Source: Variovorax paradoxus
GTDB taxonomy: Bacteria; Pseudomonadota; Gammaproteobacteria; Burkholderiales; Burkholderiaceae_C
Length of the DNA stretch: 64,000 bases
Assembly: GCF_022009635.1 (NCBI RefSeq)
Contig: NZ_CP091716.1
Span: 511,001-575,000 of the forward strand
Direction of reading: 5' to 3'
Shown here piece after piece: positions 20,019-27,420 of this stretch. Below the pieces are notes generated by a model. It did not search any database. It was not told the DNA's origin and saw nothing but the letters and a program-made list of their open reading frames with translations. A program made the translations under genes and the position numbers. Each line of letters begins with the position of its first letter. Position 1 is the first letter of the stretch.

Positions 20019-21371
20019 ATGACGCGCCTTGCTTCCCTCTCCTTCATCGCCCTCGCCACCGCACTCGCATGCGGCAGCGCGGCGGCCCAGACCGCTTTTC
20101 CTTCCACGCTCGCCGGCCACGCCGTGCTGCCCGCGCAAAGTTTTGTCGCCACGCCCAAGGACGCGCCGGCCGACCTGCAGGTCAGCGGCAAGTTCACGAC
20201 GGCCAAGCGCGTCGAGGCCGTGGGCAGCGTCGAGGGCCTGTCGGCCGGGCGTCCCACCGGCGTGTCGCTGCCCTTCAAGGGCCAGCCGCTGCAAGGCCAC
20301 TCGGGCATCAAGAAGATGGACGACGGCACCTTCTGGATCCTCACCGACAACGGCGCCGGCACCAAGGCCAACTCGCCCGACTTCATGCTCTACCTGAACC
20401 ACTACAAGGTGGACTTCAAGAGCGGCAAGTTCAATCGCCTCAACACCATCTTCCTGCACGACCCCGACAAGAAGGTGCCCTTCCGCATCGTCCAGGAAGG
20501 CACCAAGCAGCGCGACCTGACGGGCTCCGACTTCGACCCCGAGAGCTTCCAGTTCGCCGGCGGCGCGCTGTGGATCGGCGAAGAGTTCGGTCCCTTCCTG
20601 ATCAAGGCCGACCTCAAGGGCAAGGTGCTTGCGGTGTACGACACGCTGGTCGACGGCAAGGCCGTGCGCTCGCCCGACCATCCCGCCGTGACCACGCCTG
20701 GCGCGCCGGGCGGCGCTGTCGAGTTCCAGGTCAAGCGCTCCAAGGGCTTCGAAGGCATGGCAGCCTCGAAGGACGGCAGCAAGCTCTACGCGCTGCTCGA
20801 AGGCCCGGTGTGGAACGCCGAGGCCAAGGACTACGAGAAGGTCGAAGGCAAGGAAGCGCTGCGCGTGCTCGAGTTCGACGTGGCCACCGAGAAGTGGACC
20901 GGCCGCCACTGGAAGTACGTGCTCGAAGCCAACGGCAACGCCATCGGTGACTTCAACATGATCGACGGCACCACCGGCCTGATCATCGAGCGCGACAACG
21001 GCGAAGGCACCAGCGACAAGGCCTGCCCCGAAGGCCAGAAGCGCACCGACTGCTTCCACGACCTCGCGAAGTTCAAGCGCGTCTACAAGGTCGAGCTGAA
21101 CGACGCCAACGTGGGCGGCCCGGTGCGCAAGATCGGCTACATCGACTTGCTGAACATCGCCGACCCGAACAAGCTCGCGCGCAAGCCGCTGAACGACGGC
21201 GTGCTGAAGTTCCCGTTCTTCACGATCGAGAACGTCGACGTGGTCGATGCCACGCACATCGTGGTCGGCAACGACAACAACCTGCCCTTCTCGAGCAGCC
21301 GCGAGCCGAACAAGGCGGACGACAACGAGCTGGTGCTGCTCGAAGCCGGCGCGCTGCTGCAGGCTAAGTAA
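20019..21371 (+). CDS. Secreted esterase-like phytase-family protein
   Basis: This 450-residue protein has a signal peptide (MTRLASLSFIALATALACGS, cleaved near AAAQ), which fixes the start. The rest resembles the phytase-like esterase domain: GHSGIKKMDDGTFWILTDNG, DFDPESFQFAGGALWIGEEF, FEGMAASKDGSKLYALLEGP and a C-terminal ENVDVVDATHIVVGNDNNLP. The fold is probably a periplasmic beta-propeller. The substrate is unknown; homologues are annotated as phosphodiesterase- or phytase-like. It marks the last core gene before the phage-derived cluster, ending 17 bp from the Mor-like gene. Confidence 0.75.
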   Translation: MTRLASLSFIALATALACGSAAAQTAFPSTLAGHAVLPAQSFVATPKDAPADLQVSGKFTTAKRVEAVGSVEGLSAGRPTGVSLPFKGQPLQGHSGIKKMDDGTFWILTDNGAGTKANSPDFMLYLNHYKVDFKSGKFNRLNTIFLHDPDKKVPFRIVQEGTKQRDLTGSDFDPESFQFAGGALWIGEEFGPFLIKADLKGKVLAVYDTLVDGKAVRSPDHPAVTTPGAPGGAVEFQVKRSKGFEGMAASKDGSKLYALLEGPVWNAEAKDYEKVEGKEALRVLEFDVATEKWTGRHWKYVLEANGNAIGDFNMIDGTTGLIIERDNGEGTSDKACPEGQKRTDCFHDLAKFKRVYKVELNDANVGGPVRKIGYIDLLNIADPNKLARKPLNDGVLKFPFFTIENVDVVDATHIVVGNDNNLPFSSSREPNKADDNELVLLEAGALLQAK

Positions 21372-21387
21372 GCAGAAGCCCGGCGCC

Positions 21388-21852
21388 TCAGTACGCGATG
21401 TCGGCGACGATGCGGGCGACCTGCCGCTCGACCAGGTGGTGCTCCGCCGCCAGGGCGCGCACCGATTTGCCGGTACTGAAGTCCGTGCGAATGCGATCGT
21501 TGCGGATAGCGTCGAAGGCGCGCTGCGCCTTCGGCAGCACGAAGCGCAGGCCGGTGCCGTCGATCGCGTATTCGGCGCTCAGCGCGCGCAGCTTGTCGAA
21601 GCCGATCAGGCTGGCCAGCGGATGGTCCGGCGAAGGGTCGGCCGGAATGTAGATCCGAAGGCCGCCGTAGCGCTCGATCAGCCGCAGCGTGGCGGGCAGC
21701 CCGATCAGCCGCACGAACTCCCGCAGCCGCGGCGGCAGCAGCTCGCTGGCCAGCGCGGTGGCGGCCTGCCGCAGACCGCCGCTGCCGCGCGGTGGTGATG
21801 GTGGTGGCGATGGTGAAAACGGCGTCATGCCGATGAGTTCATGCGTGTTCAT
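21388..21852 (-). CDS. Mor-family transcription activator
   Basis: This 154-residue protein starts at ATG 21852, overlapping the stop of the upstream DUF3164 gene (ATGA). After a Pro/Ser-rich N terminus, the body (LPPRLREFVRLIGLPATLRL, IERYGGLRIYIPADP) and the C-terminal helix-turn-helix (SVRALAAEHHLVERQVARIV) match the Mor/C activator family of Mu-like phages. Mor activates middle promoters together with RNA polymerase. Here it is the last gene of the regulatory operon and is the best candidate activator of the lysis and tail genes on the opposite strand. Confidence 0.75.
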   Translation of the reverse strand: MNTHELIGMTPFSPSPPPSPPRGSGGLRQAATALASELLPPRLREFVRLIGLPATLRLIERYGGLRIYIPADPSPDHPLASLIGFDKLRALSAEYAIDGTGLRFVLPKAQRAFDAIRNDRIRTDFSTGKSVRALAAEHHLVERQVARIVADIAY

Positions 21853-22469
21853 ACGGCGGCCACGTCCAGGTTGATGGGCGTGTATTCGCCCGTGGTGTCG
21901 TCGCGCTCGTAGAAGCGGATGTACGGCTTGGTGCTCGCGACCTTCATGCTGTCGCCGATCGCCTTCATGGCCTGCTGCCATTTCCCGTCGGCGATGTCGT
22001 GTCGGCGCAGGCCGAGCACGCGGGCGGTGCTGATCTTGCCCTGCTGGTCGACCTGGAAGGCATCGTTCACCAGCACCTTGATGTTGGCGTTGCTGCCCTT
22101 GCTCCAGCCCTGGATGCATTCGTCGATCAGCGCCTTGGCGGCCTGCAGGCGCTCGTCGAAAACCACGGTGTCCTGCATGCGGCGCTCGACCTTGTGCTTG
22201 CCGTCGAAGCTCAGCAGCGTGACGTTGCCCTTCTTGCCGCCCTTCTTCACGTCGTAAGCCGCCAGGCTGCGTTCGATGAACTCGTGCACCGCGTTCATGG
22301 CCGAAAGCTTGAACCCGATCAACGCCGCGCTCTGCCGCCGCGCCTGCTCGCAGAGTTCGCTGACGACGGCATGGCGGTCCTTGTCGATCGGCTTGATCTT
22401 CGACACCGGGATCAGCGCGTCGTTGGCGTCTTTCCAGTAGCCGGGGTGGTGTGCGATGGCTTCGTGCAT
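21849..22469 (-). CDS. DUF3164 family phage protein
   Basis: This 206-residue protein has PVSKIKPIDKDRHAVVSELC near the start, a charged middle (GNVTLLSFDGKHKVERRMQD) and a C-terminal KPYIRFYERDDTTGEYTPIN. This is the DUF3164 family found in the early region of Mu-like transposable phages. Its function is unknown. It is well conserved and intact although no MuA/MuB transposase accompanies it, suggesting a retained role in this cluster. It overlaps the Mor gene by 4 bp. Confidence 0.75.
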   Translation of the reverse strand: MHEAIAHHPGYWKDANDALIPVSKIKPIDKDRHAVVSELCEQARRQSAALIGFKLSAMNAVHEFIERSLAAYDVKKGGKKGNVTLLSFDGKHKVERRMQDTVVFDERLQAAKALIDECIQGWSKGSNANIKVLVNDAFQVDQQGKISTARVLGLRRHDIADGKWQQAMKAIGDSMKVASTKPYIRFYERDDTTGEYTPINLDVAAV

Positions 22470-22480
22470 GGTGTGTCCTC

Positions 22481-22873
22481 TCAGGAGTTGACGTTGTCGG
22501 TGGCGTTGTTGTTCTTGGGCGCGGAAAGCGAGAGCTGCCCGAGCAGCGCGGGCATCGAGACCCGGCGCATGCGGCTCTCGATCAGCAGGCCGGAAACGGC
22601 GCGGCTGCGCAGATAGCGGCAGGTCTCGTCGAGCTCGGCGGCGCTGGCGGCCATGAAGTAGCCGGTGTCGGGCTTGCCGCAGATCTGCTCGCCCTGCAGC
22701 CGCAGCGCCGAGACGAACTCGCGCACGCGGCGCTCCAGTGCCGGTGCGGGCGCGGCCTGGCCGGTGATGCGCGCGACGAGGTCGCGCACATGGATGCCGT
22801 TGTCGCGGCCCGGGCGGGTCCGCAGTTCGGCGAGCACCTGCTGAGCGTTGATGGAAGCGGTGGCGGTGCTCAT
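22481..22873 (-). CDS. Phage-type hypothetical protein
   Basis: This 130-residue protein is read from ATG 22873, which overlaps the preceding gene's stop. It contains GIHVRDLVARITGQ and LERRVREFVSALRLQGEQIC, then GKPDTGYFMAASAAELDETC. This has a winged-helix-like layout (helix, helix, strand-turn) seen in small regulators of Mu-like phages, but I cannot assign a family. Its N terminus (MSTAT) matches that of the next gene upstream. It belongs to the 4-bp-overlap operon. Confidence 0.6.
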   Translation of the reverse strand: MSTATASINAQQVLAELRTRPGRDNGIHVRDLVARITGQAAPAPALERRVREFVSALRLQGEQICGKPDTGYFMAASAAELDETCRYLRSRAVSGLLIESRMRRVSMPALLGQLSLSAPKNNNATDNVNS

Positions 22874-23280
22874 CGTGAGGTCCCCCAATAAAGCGAACGC
22901 CGGCCCAGCAGCAGGCTCGGGATACGGGCGAAGTCCATTGCGCCAGGCCGCACGACCGTGGCGGCGGCCGGTTCGTACACGCTGGTGTCGAGCCGCAGCA
23001 CCCGGCGCGCCATCGCGATGCGTCCTGCCAGCGGGCCGGGGCCGCGCTTCCAGCACTGGCGGCCGCCGGCCGTCACGCTGTGCACGTGGCCGCGGTGGGC
23101 CAGCTGCGTCAGTTGCTGGCGCAGCGTATTGCCGCCTGCTTCGGGCCGGTAGCCCGCGACGTGCACGGCCAGCATGCGTTCGAGTTCCTGCGCGGAGGCC
23201 GCCTCGTGCGCTTCGAGGTGCGTGGCGATGGCGCGCCGCACGGCGGCTGCCAGTTCGATGTCGGATGTTGCCGTGCTCAT
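22870..23280 (-). CDS. Phage-type hypothetical protein, possibly winged-helix
   Basis: This 136-residue protein contains SAQELERMLAVHVAGYRPEA, GNTLRQQLTQLAHRGHVHSV and TAGGRQCWKRG, which read like a winged helix-turn-helix with a basic wing. The C terminus is unrelated (RRSLYWGTSR). Coupled by ATGA overlaps at both ends. No function is assigned. Confidence 0.6.
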   Translation of the reverse strand: MSTATSDIELAAAVRRAIATHLEAHEAASAQELERMLAVHVAGYRPEAGGNTLRQQLTQLAHRGHVHSVTAGGRQCWKRGPGPLAGRIAMARRVLRLDTSVYEPAAATVVRPGAMDFARIPSLLLGRRSLYWGTSR

Positions 23281-23516
23281 GCTGCTGTCTCCTCGTTCGT
23301 CGCGGGGCCGCCGAAGGTGTCGAGCACCCGGCGGGCGATGCGGTCGGTGCGCGCCTTGCCGGCGCCGTATTTGCCGCTGGCGTTGAGCACCTGGCTCACC
23401 GCGGCGGGGCTGATGTGCAGCTGCGCGGCGACCTCGGAACGCAGGCGCCCGGCACAGGCTTGCTGCAGCAAGGCGAACCACGCCTCGTGCATGTAGGGAG
23501 GTGGCGTGCCGGTCAT
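23277..23516 (-). CDS. Small helix-turn-helix protein
   Basis: This 79-residue protein contains a clear helix-turn-helix, RLRSEVAAQLHISPAAVSQV then LNASGKYGAGKA. It is a small DNA-binding protein within the regulatory operon and overlaps both neighbours by 4 bp. It is plausibly a Cro-like or accessory regulator; its target is unknown. Confidence 0.65.
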   Translation of the reverse strand: MTGTPPPYMHEAWFALLQQACAGRLRSEVAAQLHISPAAVSQVLNASGKYGAGKARTDRIARRVLDTFGGPATNEETAA

Positions 23517-23914
23517 CGGGCCTCCCCTCGCGGCGCCGGCGGCGTGGCGCCGATGTCGCGCAACAGGGCGTAGCGCTTCAGGCCGTCGACGCGGCGCGCA
23601 TCCATGCGCACGGCCTGCGGGCATTGCCGCGACCACGACAGCATGAGCGCACCCGCCTGGCGGCGGCCTTGCGCGATGTCTTCGTCGGCTTCCGCATCGG
23701 CCAGCAGCAGTGCCGCGGCTTCGTCGGCCGTCAGCGCGCGGCGGATGCGCAGCAGGTTCCACAGGCGGGTGGCGAACGGGTCCGCTTCACGGACCTGCGC
23801 ATCGGGCGCGGTGGCGGGAGCGGCGGTTTCGGCTTGTGCCGCTTCGGCGCGGCGGTTCGCCAGCGCCATCAGCGCCTTGGCTACGAACCAGTCGGGGGTG
23901 GTGTCTTCCATCAC
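23513..23914 (-). CDS. Phage-type hypothetical protein
   Basis: This 133-residue (or 132 if the second ATG is used) Ala/Arg-rich, mostly helical protein contains PDWFVAKALMALANRRAEAA and FATRLWNLLRIRRALTADEA. No recognisable domain. Its place between the Ner-like gene and the small helix-turn-helix gene, with 4-bp overlaps on each side, supports it as a real gene of the early operon. Confidence 0.55.
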   Translation of the reverse strand: MMEDTTPDWFVAKALMALANRRAEAAQAETAAPATAPDAQVREADPFATRLWNLLRIRRALTADEAAALLLADAEADEDIAQGRRQAGALMLSWSRQCPQAVRMDARRVDGLKRYALLRDIGATPPAPRGEAR

Positions 23915-24321
23915 GCGCCCCCTGTCCGGCGCGCGCGGCCTTTGGTCTTGTCAAAGCGTTTTCTCACAGTACATTCCTCCTCGCTCGTGGCACTGCTCAG
24001 TTCACTGGCACGCCCGATGAAGGCTGCAACCTTCGTCGGGCACTCTTGGCAAACATCCGTCATTGCGTCCCGTCCGGGACGCTCCAGCCCCTTCGGATTG
24101 CGCGTCAGCGCAATGCCCCGGTCGCGCGGCCGCAGATAGCGGCTCGGCCAGATCGCCTCCGGCGCGACCCGCAAGGCACGGGCCACGATGCGCTCTGCCG
24201 CAACCCATGGGCGGTTCAGAACCTCGTTGATATGCGCGTATCCGTGTTGTTTTGCCAACTTGGATAGGTTGGTTCCGCTCATTTCAAGTGCTGCTTTAAC
24301 CTGAGCAGGGTGCCAATCCAT
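23911..24321 (-). CDS. Ner/Nlp-family DNA-binding protein with a C-terminal extension
   Basis: Starting at ATG 24321 (MDWHPAQVKAALEMSGTNLS), the first 65 residues match the Ner family: KLAKQHGYAHINEVLNRPWV, then AERIVARALRVAPEAIWPSR. Ner is the early negative regulator of Mu-like phages. About 70 further residues with two cysteines (DVCQECPTK) are not part of Ner and are unfamiliar. Starts further upstream would overlap an inverted repeat that looks like an operator (24349-24371), so I prefer this one. It is the first gene of the minus-strand regulatory operon. Confidence 0.75.
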   Translation of the reverse strand: MDWHPAQVKAALEMSGTNLSKLAKQHGYAHINEVLNRPWVAAERIVARALRVAPEAIWPSRYLRPRDRGIALTRNPKGLERPGRDAMTDVCQECPTKVAAFIGRASELSSATSEEECTVRKRFDKTKGRARRTGGA

Positions 24322-24348
24322 CAAAATGTGTTGTTTCGTGTCGATGGA

Positions 24349-24371
24349 CCTGATTATGCACACAAATCAGG
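24349..24371. promoter_or_regulatory. Inverted repeat in the divergent control region (operator candidate 1)
   Basis: cctgatt and aatcagg form a perfect 7-bp dyad with a 9-bp spacer, 28 bp upstream of the Ner-like start. The 137 bp between the Ner-like and repressor starts are AT-richer than the surroundings and should hold both promoters. Confidence 0.5.
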
Positions 24372-24423
24372 TTTTCACAATCAAGAGAAACATGAAAACG
24401 AACATTTACACGATTTCAGACAT

Positions 24424-24450
24424 CGTGCAGGTTGAAAAAATACCTGCACG
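24424..24450. promoter_or_regulatory. Inverted repeat in the divergent control region (operator candidate 2)
   Basis: cgtgcaggt and acctgcacg form a perfect 9-bp dyad around tgaaaaaat, just upstream of the repressor start. A shorter dyad, tgtgcg/cgcaca, follows at 24460-24475 over the first repressor codons. The arrangement is what an autoregulated repressor gene would need. Confidence 0.55.
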
Positions 24451-24458
24451 TGTCTAGG

Positions 24459-25211
24459 ATGTGCGCGTTCGCACAAATCAAAGTTATCGTGAAGCCGCAA
24501 ATCAACACTCCACCCGACGACGACCAGGTGAAGGCTCGCGTCGGCGAGCTGGCTCTCGCGCAAGGCGCGCGGGTTCGCGATCTGCGCAAGCAGAAGGGCC
24601 TCACCATCGACGACCTCGCCCAGCGCAGCGGCCTGCACTTCAATACGGTGGGCCGCATCGAGCGGGGCGTGAGCGACGCCAGCCTCGAGCAGCTCTACGT
24701 GATGGCGCTGGCGCTCGGGGTCGATCCGTCCGAGCTCAACCCCTTCCAGCCCGCCAACCCGCCCAACCAGTTGTCGAGCGGGCTGGACGACGAGGTCTTC
24801 GTGCTGGTCGAGTTGCTCGACGTGCGCGTGAGCGCCGGCAGCGGCGCCATCAATGGTTCGCAGGAGCACATGGGCCGCTTCGCGTTCAGCCGCTCGTGGA
24901 TGGCGCGCAAGGGCGTGAAGCCGGTGCATGCGCGCATCGTCCATGCGCGCGGCGATTCGATGGCCGACAAGATCAACAACGGCGACATCCTGCTGGTCGA
25001 CACCGCCACCAAGTCGCTCGACCAAGACGGCGTGTACGTCATCCAGCTCGACGGCCACGACTACGTGAAAGTGCTGCAGCGCGACTTCTCTACCGGCGGG
25101 CTGCAGATCATCAGCTACAACCCCGCGTACAAGCCGCAGGTGCTGAGCGCCGAGCAGGCCGCGGAACTGCACATCAGCGGCCGCGTCGTCTGGCACGGCG
25201 GCGAAATCTGA
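24459..25211 (+). CDS. LexA/CI-like repressor (XRE helix-turn-helix plus S24 peptidase)
   Basis: From ATG 24459 the product is 250 residues (TTG 24432 and GTG 24486 are other possible starts). An XRE helix-turn-helix lies at about residues 38-73 (RVRDLRKQKGLTIDDLAQRS). The C-terminal half is an S24/LexA-type domain with the serine in RGDSMADKI (Ser167), the lysine in YVKVLQR (Lys204), and an Ala-Gly pair (126-127, in RVSAGSGA) where LexA-type proteins self-cleave. It is therefore probably inactivated by activated RecA upon DNA damage. It diverges from the Ner operon and is the likely master repressor of the tailocin. Confidence 0.85.
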   Translation: MCAFAQIKVIVKPQINTPPDDDQVKARVGELALAQGARVRDLRKQKGLTIDDLAQRSGLHFNTVGRIERGVSDASLEQLYVMALALGVDPSELNPFQPANPPNQLSSGLDDEVFVLVELLDVRVSAGSGAINGSQEHMGRFAFSRSWMARKGVKPVHARIVHARGDSMADKINNGDILLVDTATKSLDQDGVYVIQLDGHDYVKVLQRDFSTGGLQIISYNPAYKPQVLSAEQAAELHISGRVVWHGGEI

Positions 25212-25271
25212 CGCGCCGCCACAGGCGCCACGGCGCGGCGCGCAAGGCGCACTGAAACAGAAATGAAGAAA

Positions 25272-25294
25272 GGGGCCGGCTCATGTCGGCCTCA
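25272..25294 (+). repeat. Hairpin motif, copy 1 of 3
   Basis: ggggccggctcatgtcggcc followed by tca. The arms ggccg and cggcc form a hairpin about 34 bp before the lysozyme start. Near-identical copies lie at 26792 and 29146. Confidence 0.65.
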
Positions 25295-25327
25295 GTCGTT
25301 TGACCCCTTCGCCCGACCATTCGGGTC

Positions 25328-25903
25328 ATGGGCAACGACATCACTCGAACACTCTTCAAGCAGCAGCAAACACACCAGCGCGGCCAGGCGCCGCGCCAGT
25401 TGCTGGCCGCGCTCGCGCTGAGCGCGGCGGGGCTGATCGGCATCGTCGCGCGCGAGGGCTACAGCGACAAGGCCTACCCCGATCCGGTGCACGGCACGGC
25501 CGTGCCCACCATCGGCTTCGGCACCACGGCCGGCGTGCGCTTGGGCGACACCATCACGCCCGTGCCCGCGCTGCAGCGCGCGTTGCGCGACGTGCAGGCT
25601 TACGAAGGCGAACTCAAGCAATGCGTGAAGGTGCCGCTGCACCAGCGCGAGTACGACGCGTACGTGAGCCTTGCCTACAACATCGGCGCCTTCAACTTCT
25701 GCACCGGCGGCCAGAAGGGCCGCACCTCGGTGCTCGTGCAGCGCCTGAACGCGGGTGACTACGCGGGCGCGTGCAACGCCATCCTCGGCTGGAAGTACGT
25801 CGGCAAGACCGACTGCTCGGCGCCCGGCAACAAGACCTGCGCGGGCATCTGGAAAGACCGCCTCAGGCTGCATGCGCAGTGCATGGGGAGCGATGCGCCA
25901 TGA
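25328..25903 (+). CDS. Phage lysozyme (GH24), probable SAR endolysin
   Basis: This 191-residue T4-like/lambdoid lysozyme has catalytic Glu43 (REGYSDKAYPDP), Asp52 and Thr61 (TIGFGTT). The AYVSLAYNIGAFNFCTGG segment is typical of the family. A hydrophobic N-terminal stretch (LLAALALSAAGLIGIVA) directly before the catalytic Glu suggests a signal-arrest-release endolysin, exported by Sec and held in the membrane until depolarisation. It heads the lysis cassette; its stop overlaps the next start (ATGA). In a tailocin, lysis releases the particles. Confidence 0.9.
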   Translation: MGNDITRTLFKQQQTHQRGQAPRQLLAALALSAAGLIGIVAREGYSDKAYPDPVHGTAVPTIGFGTTAGVRLGDTITPVPALQRALRDVQAYEGELKQCVKVPLHQREYDAYVSLAYNIGAFNFCTGGQKGRTSVLVQRLNAGDYAGACNAILGWKYVGKTDCSAPGNKTCAGIWKDRLRLHAQCMGSDAP

Positions 25904-26511
25904 ACCTCACCGCCAGGGCCTGGGCCGGCCTCGTTGCCGGCGCCGTCGCGGCGTTGCTGCTCGCGGCCTGCGCGTTCGCGATCCATGGTGCCGGCCGCAT
26001 GCAGGAGCGCGCCGCCTGGCAACAGAAGGAAGCGCAGCGTGCCACGCAGCTCGCGCAAGACCTGCAGGCCGAGTACGAGCGCGGACGCGCCGCCTCGGCG
26101 AAGTACCAGCTCGGCGCGAGCGCCCTGCAGTCCAGCTATCTCTCTCTCGAAGGCCCGACCCATGATTTGCGCCAGCGCGTTTCTCTCGTGCTCCCTCCCG
26201 CCGTTCCCGAGCGCCGCGCGCGGCAGACCGCCTGCACCGCGCCGGCCGCTGCGCCCGAACCGCATGCCGATGGCCCTCATCGCCTCAGCCTTGCTGCTGT
26301 CTGGATGTGGAACAGCGCCCTCGCGGGCACCGACGTACCCGCGGGTGCCTGCGGACTTGCTGACACCTCCGTCGAAGCCTGTGCTGCTGATTCCGGCCTC
26401 ACCGTCGACGACGCCTGGACCAACCACGACATCAACGCCCGCTCATGCGCCGCGGACCGGCTCCGGTACCGCGCGCTGATCGAGTTCCTTACAGAAAGAC
26501 CCGCCCCATGA
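25900..26511 (+). CDS. Rz-like inner-membrane spanin
   Basis: This 203-residue protein has an N-terminal signal-anchor (AWAGLVAGAVAALLLAACAF) followed by a long helical region (RAAWQQKEAQRATQLAQDLQ). The C-terminal CAADRLRYRALIEFLTERPA is the usual Rz ending. Rz spans the periplasm and, with the Rz1 lipoprotein, fuses inner and outer membranes in the last lysis step. The Rz1 gene is nested inside it in another frame. Both ends overlap neighbours by 4 bp. Confidence 0.8.
   Translation: MNLTARAWAGLVAGAVAALLLAACAFAIHGAGRMQERAAWQQKEAQRATQLAQDLQAEYERGRAASAKYQLGASALQSSYLSLEGPTHDLRQRVSLVLPPAVPERRARQTACTAPAAAPEPHADGPHRLSLAAVWMWNSALAGTDVPAGACGLADTSVEACAADSGLTVDDAWTNHDINARSCAADRLRYRALIEFLTERPAP
26264..26479 (+). 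CDS. Rz1-like outer-membrane spanin lipoprotein, nested in the Rz gene
   Basis: In the +1 frame within Rz, ATG 26264 gives a 71-residue protein MPMALIASALLLSGCGTAPS. It has a lipobox (LLSGC, Cys15) and a Pro/Thr-rich mature part (YPRVPADLLTPPSKPVLLIP). This is the Rz1 pattern of a short, proline-rich lipoprotein. An upstream ATG in the same frame (MICASAFL) is a less likely start. Confidence 0.75.
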   Translation: MPMALIASALLLSGCGTAPSRAPTYPRVPADLLTPPSKPVLLIPASPSTTPGPTTTSTPAHAPRTGSGTAR

Positions 26512-26777
26512 GCGAACCCCACGCACGCACGCAGGAGCTGTTGCTGCTCGGCCAGATCCACGGCCTGGTGCAGGCCTTGAAGGACGGACAGGACCGGCAG
26601 AACCGCCGCATGGATGGCTTCGACACGCGCTTCGACGCGCTCGACGGCCGGCTGCGCACGGTCGAGCAGCGCGCAGCCGTGTTCGGCGCCGCCTCGGGCG
26701 GCGCGATGGCCATCGGCACCGCGCTGCTCGCGGAGGCCGTCAAGCAGTGGTTCCGCAACGGACCCGGCGGCAACTGA
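26508..26777 (+). CDS. XhlA/holin-like small membrane protein
   Basis: This 89-residue protein has an N-terminal amphipathic/coiled-coil half (LVQALKDGQDRQNRRMDGFD, TRFDALDGRLRTVEQR) and one C-terminal hydrophobic helix (AAVFGAASGGAMAIGTALLA). The layout matches the XhlA/haemolysin-type proteins that assist phage lysis. It starts 4 bp inside the Rz gene end. It could be the holin or an anti-holin; no other holin-like gene is visible. Confidence 0.6.
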   Translation: MSEPHARTQELLLLGQIHGLVQALKDGQDRQNRRMDGFDTRFDALDGRLRTVEQRAAVFGAASGGAMAIGTALLAEAVKQWFRNGPGGN

Positions 26778-26791
26778 TGCACGGATGCAAG

Positions 26792-26813
26792 GGGGCGGCG
26801 GATGTCGGCCTCA
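26792..26813 (+). repeat. Hairpin motif, copy 2 of 3
   Basis: ggggcggcggatgtcggcct then ca. It lies between the lysis cassette and the first tail gene. One C is missing relative to copy 3, slightly shortening the stem. Confidence 0.6.
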
Positions 26814-26877
26814 GCCATTCGGGCCTTCGCCGCGACAGTTCATACACCAACCCATCAACACCCAACGGAGCCCAGGC

Positions 26878-27357
26878 ATGAGCCGTCTCGACACTCTTCG
26901 CAGCGCCATCGTGCAGACGCTGAACACCGTGCCTCAGGTCGGTCGCGTGCACGACCGAGAGCGCTCCCTGGCCGACGAAGCCGCGCTACGCGCGCTCTTC
27001 ATGTACGACCTGCCGGGCGGCGGCCAGCAACTGCGCGGCTGGTGGCTGCGCCGCACCGCCACCGAGGAGCGCAGCGTCAACAGCGGCCGCACGATGAGCG
27101 TCGACACCTGGACCGTGCAGGGGCTGCTCGCATTCGACGACGCCGCTGCCTCGGAGCTGGTGTTCGACGCCCTCGTCGAAGACATCCGCGACGCCGTGCG
27201 CGCCGACCCCACTTTCGGCGGCGCATGCGCTTCCGGACCGCTCACCGACGACAAGCGCACCGATGGCGTGCAGGTCGACGGCACCGGCCTCGTCAACTTC
27301 TGCGGCGTGCGTTGCCACGGCATCGCGCTGCAGCTGCGGACCTGGCACTACCTCTGA
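26878..27357 (+). CDS. Putative tail completion/terminator protein
   Basis: This 159-residue protein (MSRLDTLRSAIVQTLNTVPQ) has the size, fold pattern and position of siphophage tail terminators/neck proteins (Gp37-like). It has an N-terminal helix, then strands (TMSVDTWTVQGLLAFDDAAA, FCGVRCHGIALQLRTWHYL), and lies immediately before the tail tube gene. Such proteins cap the tail and normally meet the head connector. Its retention without any head genes is typical of tailocins, where the tail must still be capped. The family assignment is by position and pattern only. Confidence 0.6.
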   Translation: MSRLDTLRSAIVQTLNTVPQVGRVHDRERSLADEAALRALFMYDLPGGGQQLRGWWLRRTATEERSVNSGRTMSVDTWTVQGLLAFDDAAASELVFDALVEDIRDAVRADPTFGGACASGPLTDDKRTDGVQVDGTGLVNFCGVRCHGIALQLRTWHYL

Positions 27358-27420
27358 CTGCACGCAGGCAGATCTTTCCTTTCGACAACCCAAACCAACC
27401 AACCAACGGAGAACGCCGAC

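Noticed and set aside
24432..24458. TTG start for the repressor gene
   Set aside because: It lies inside a perfect 27-bp dyad likely to be an operator; the ATG at 24459 is a better start.
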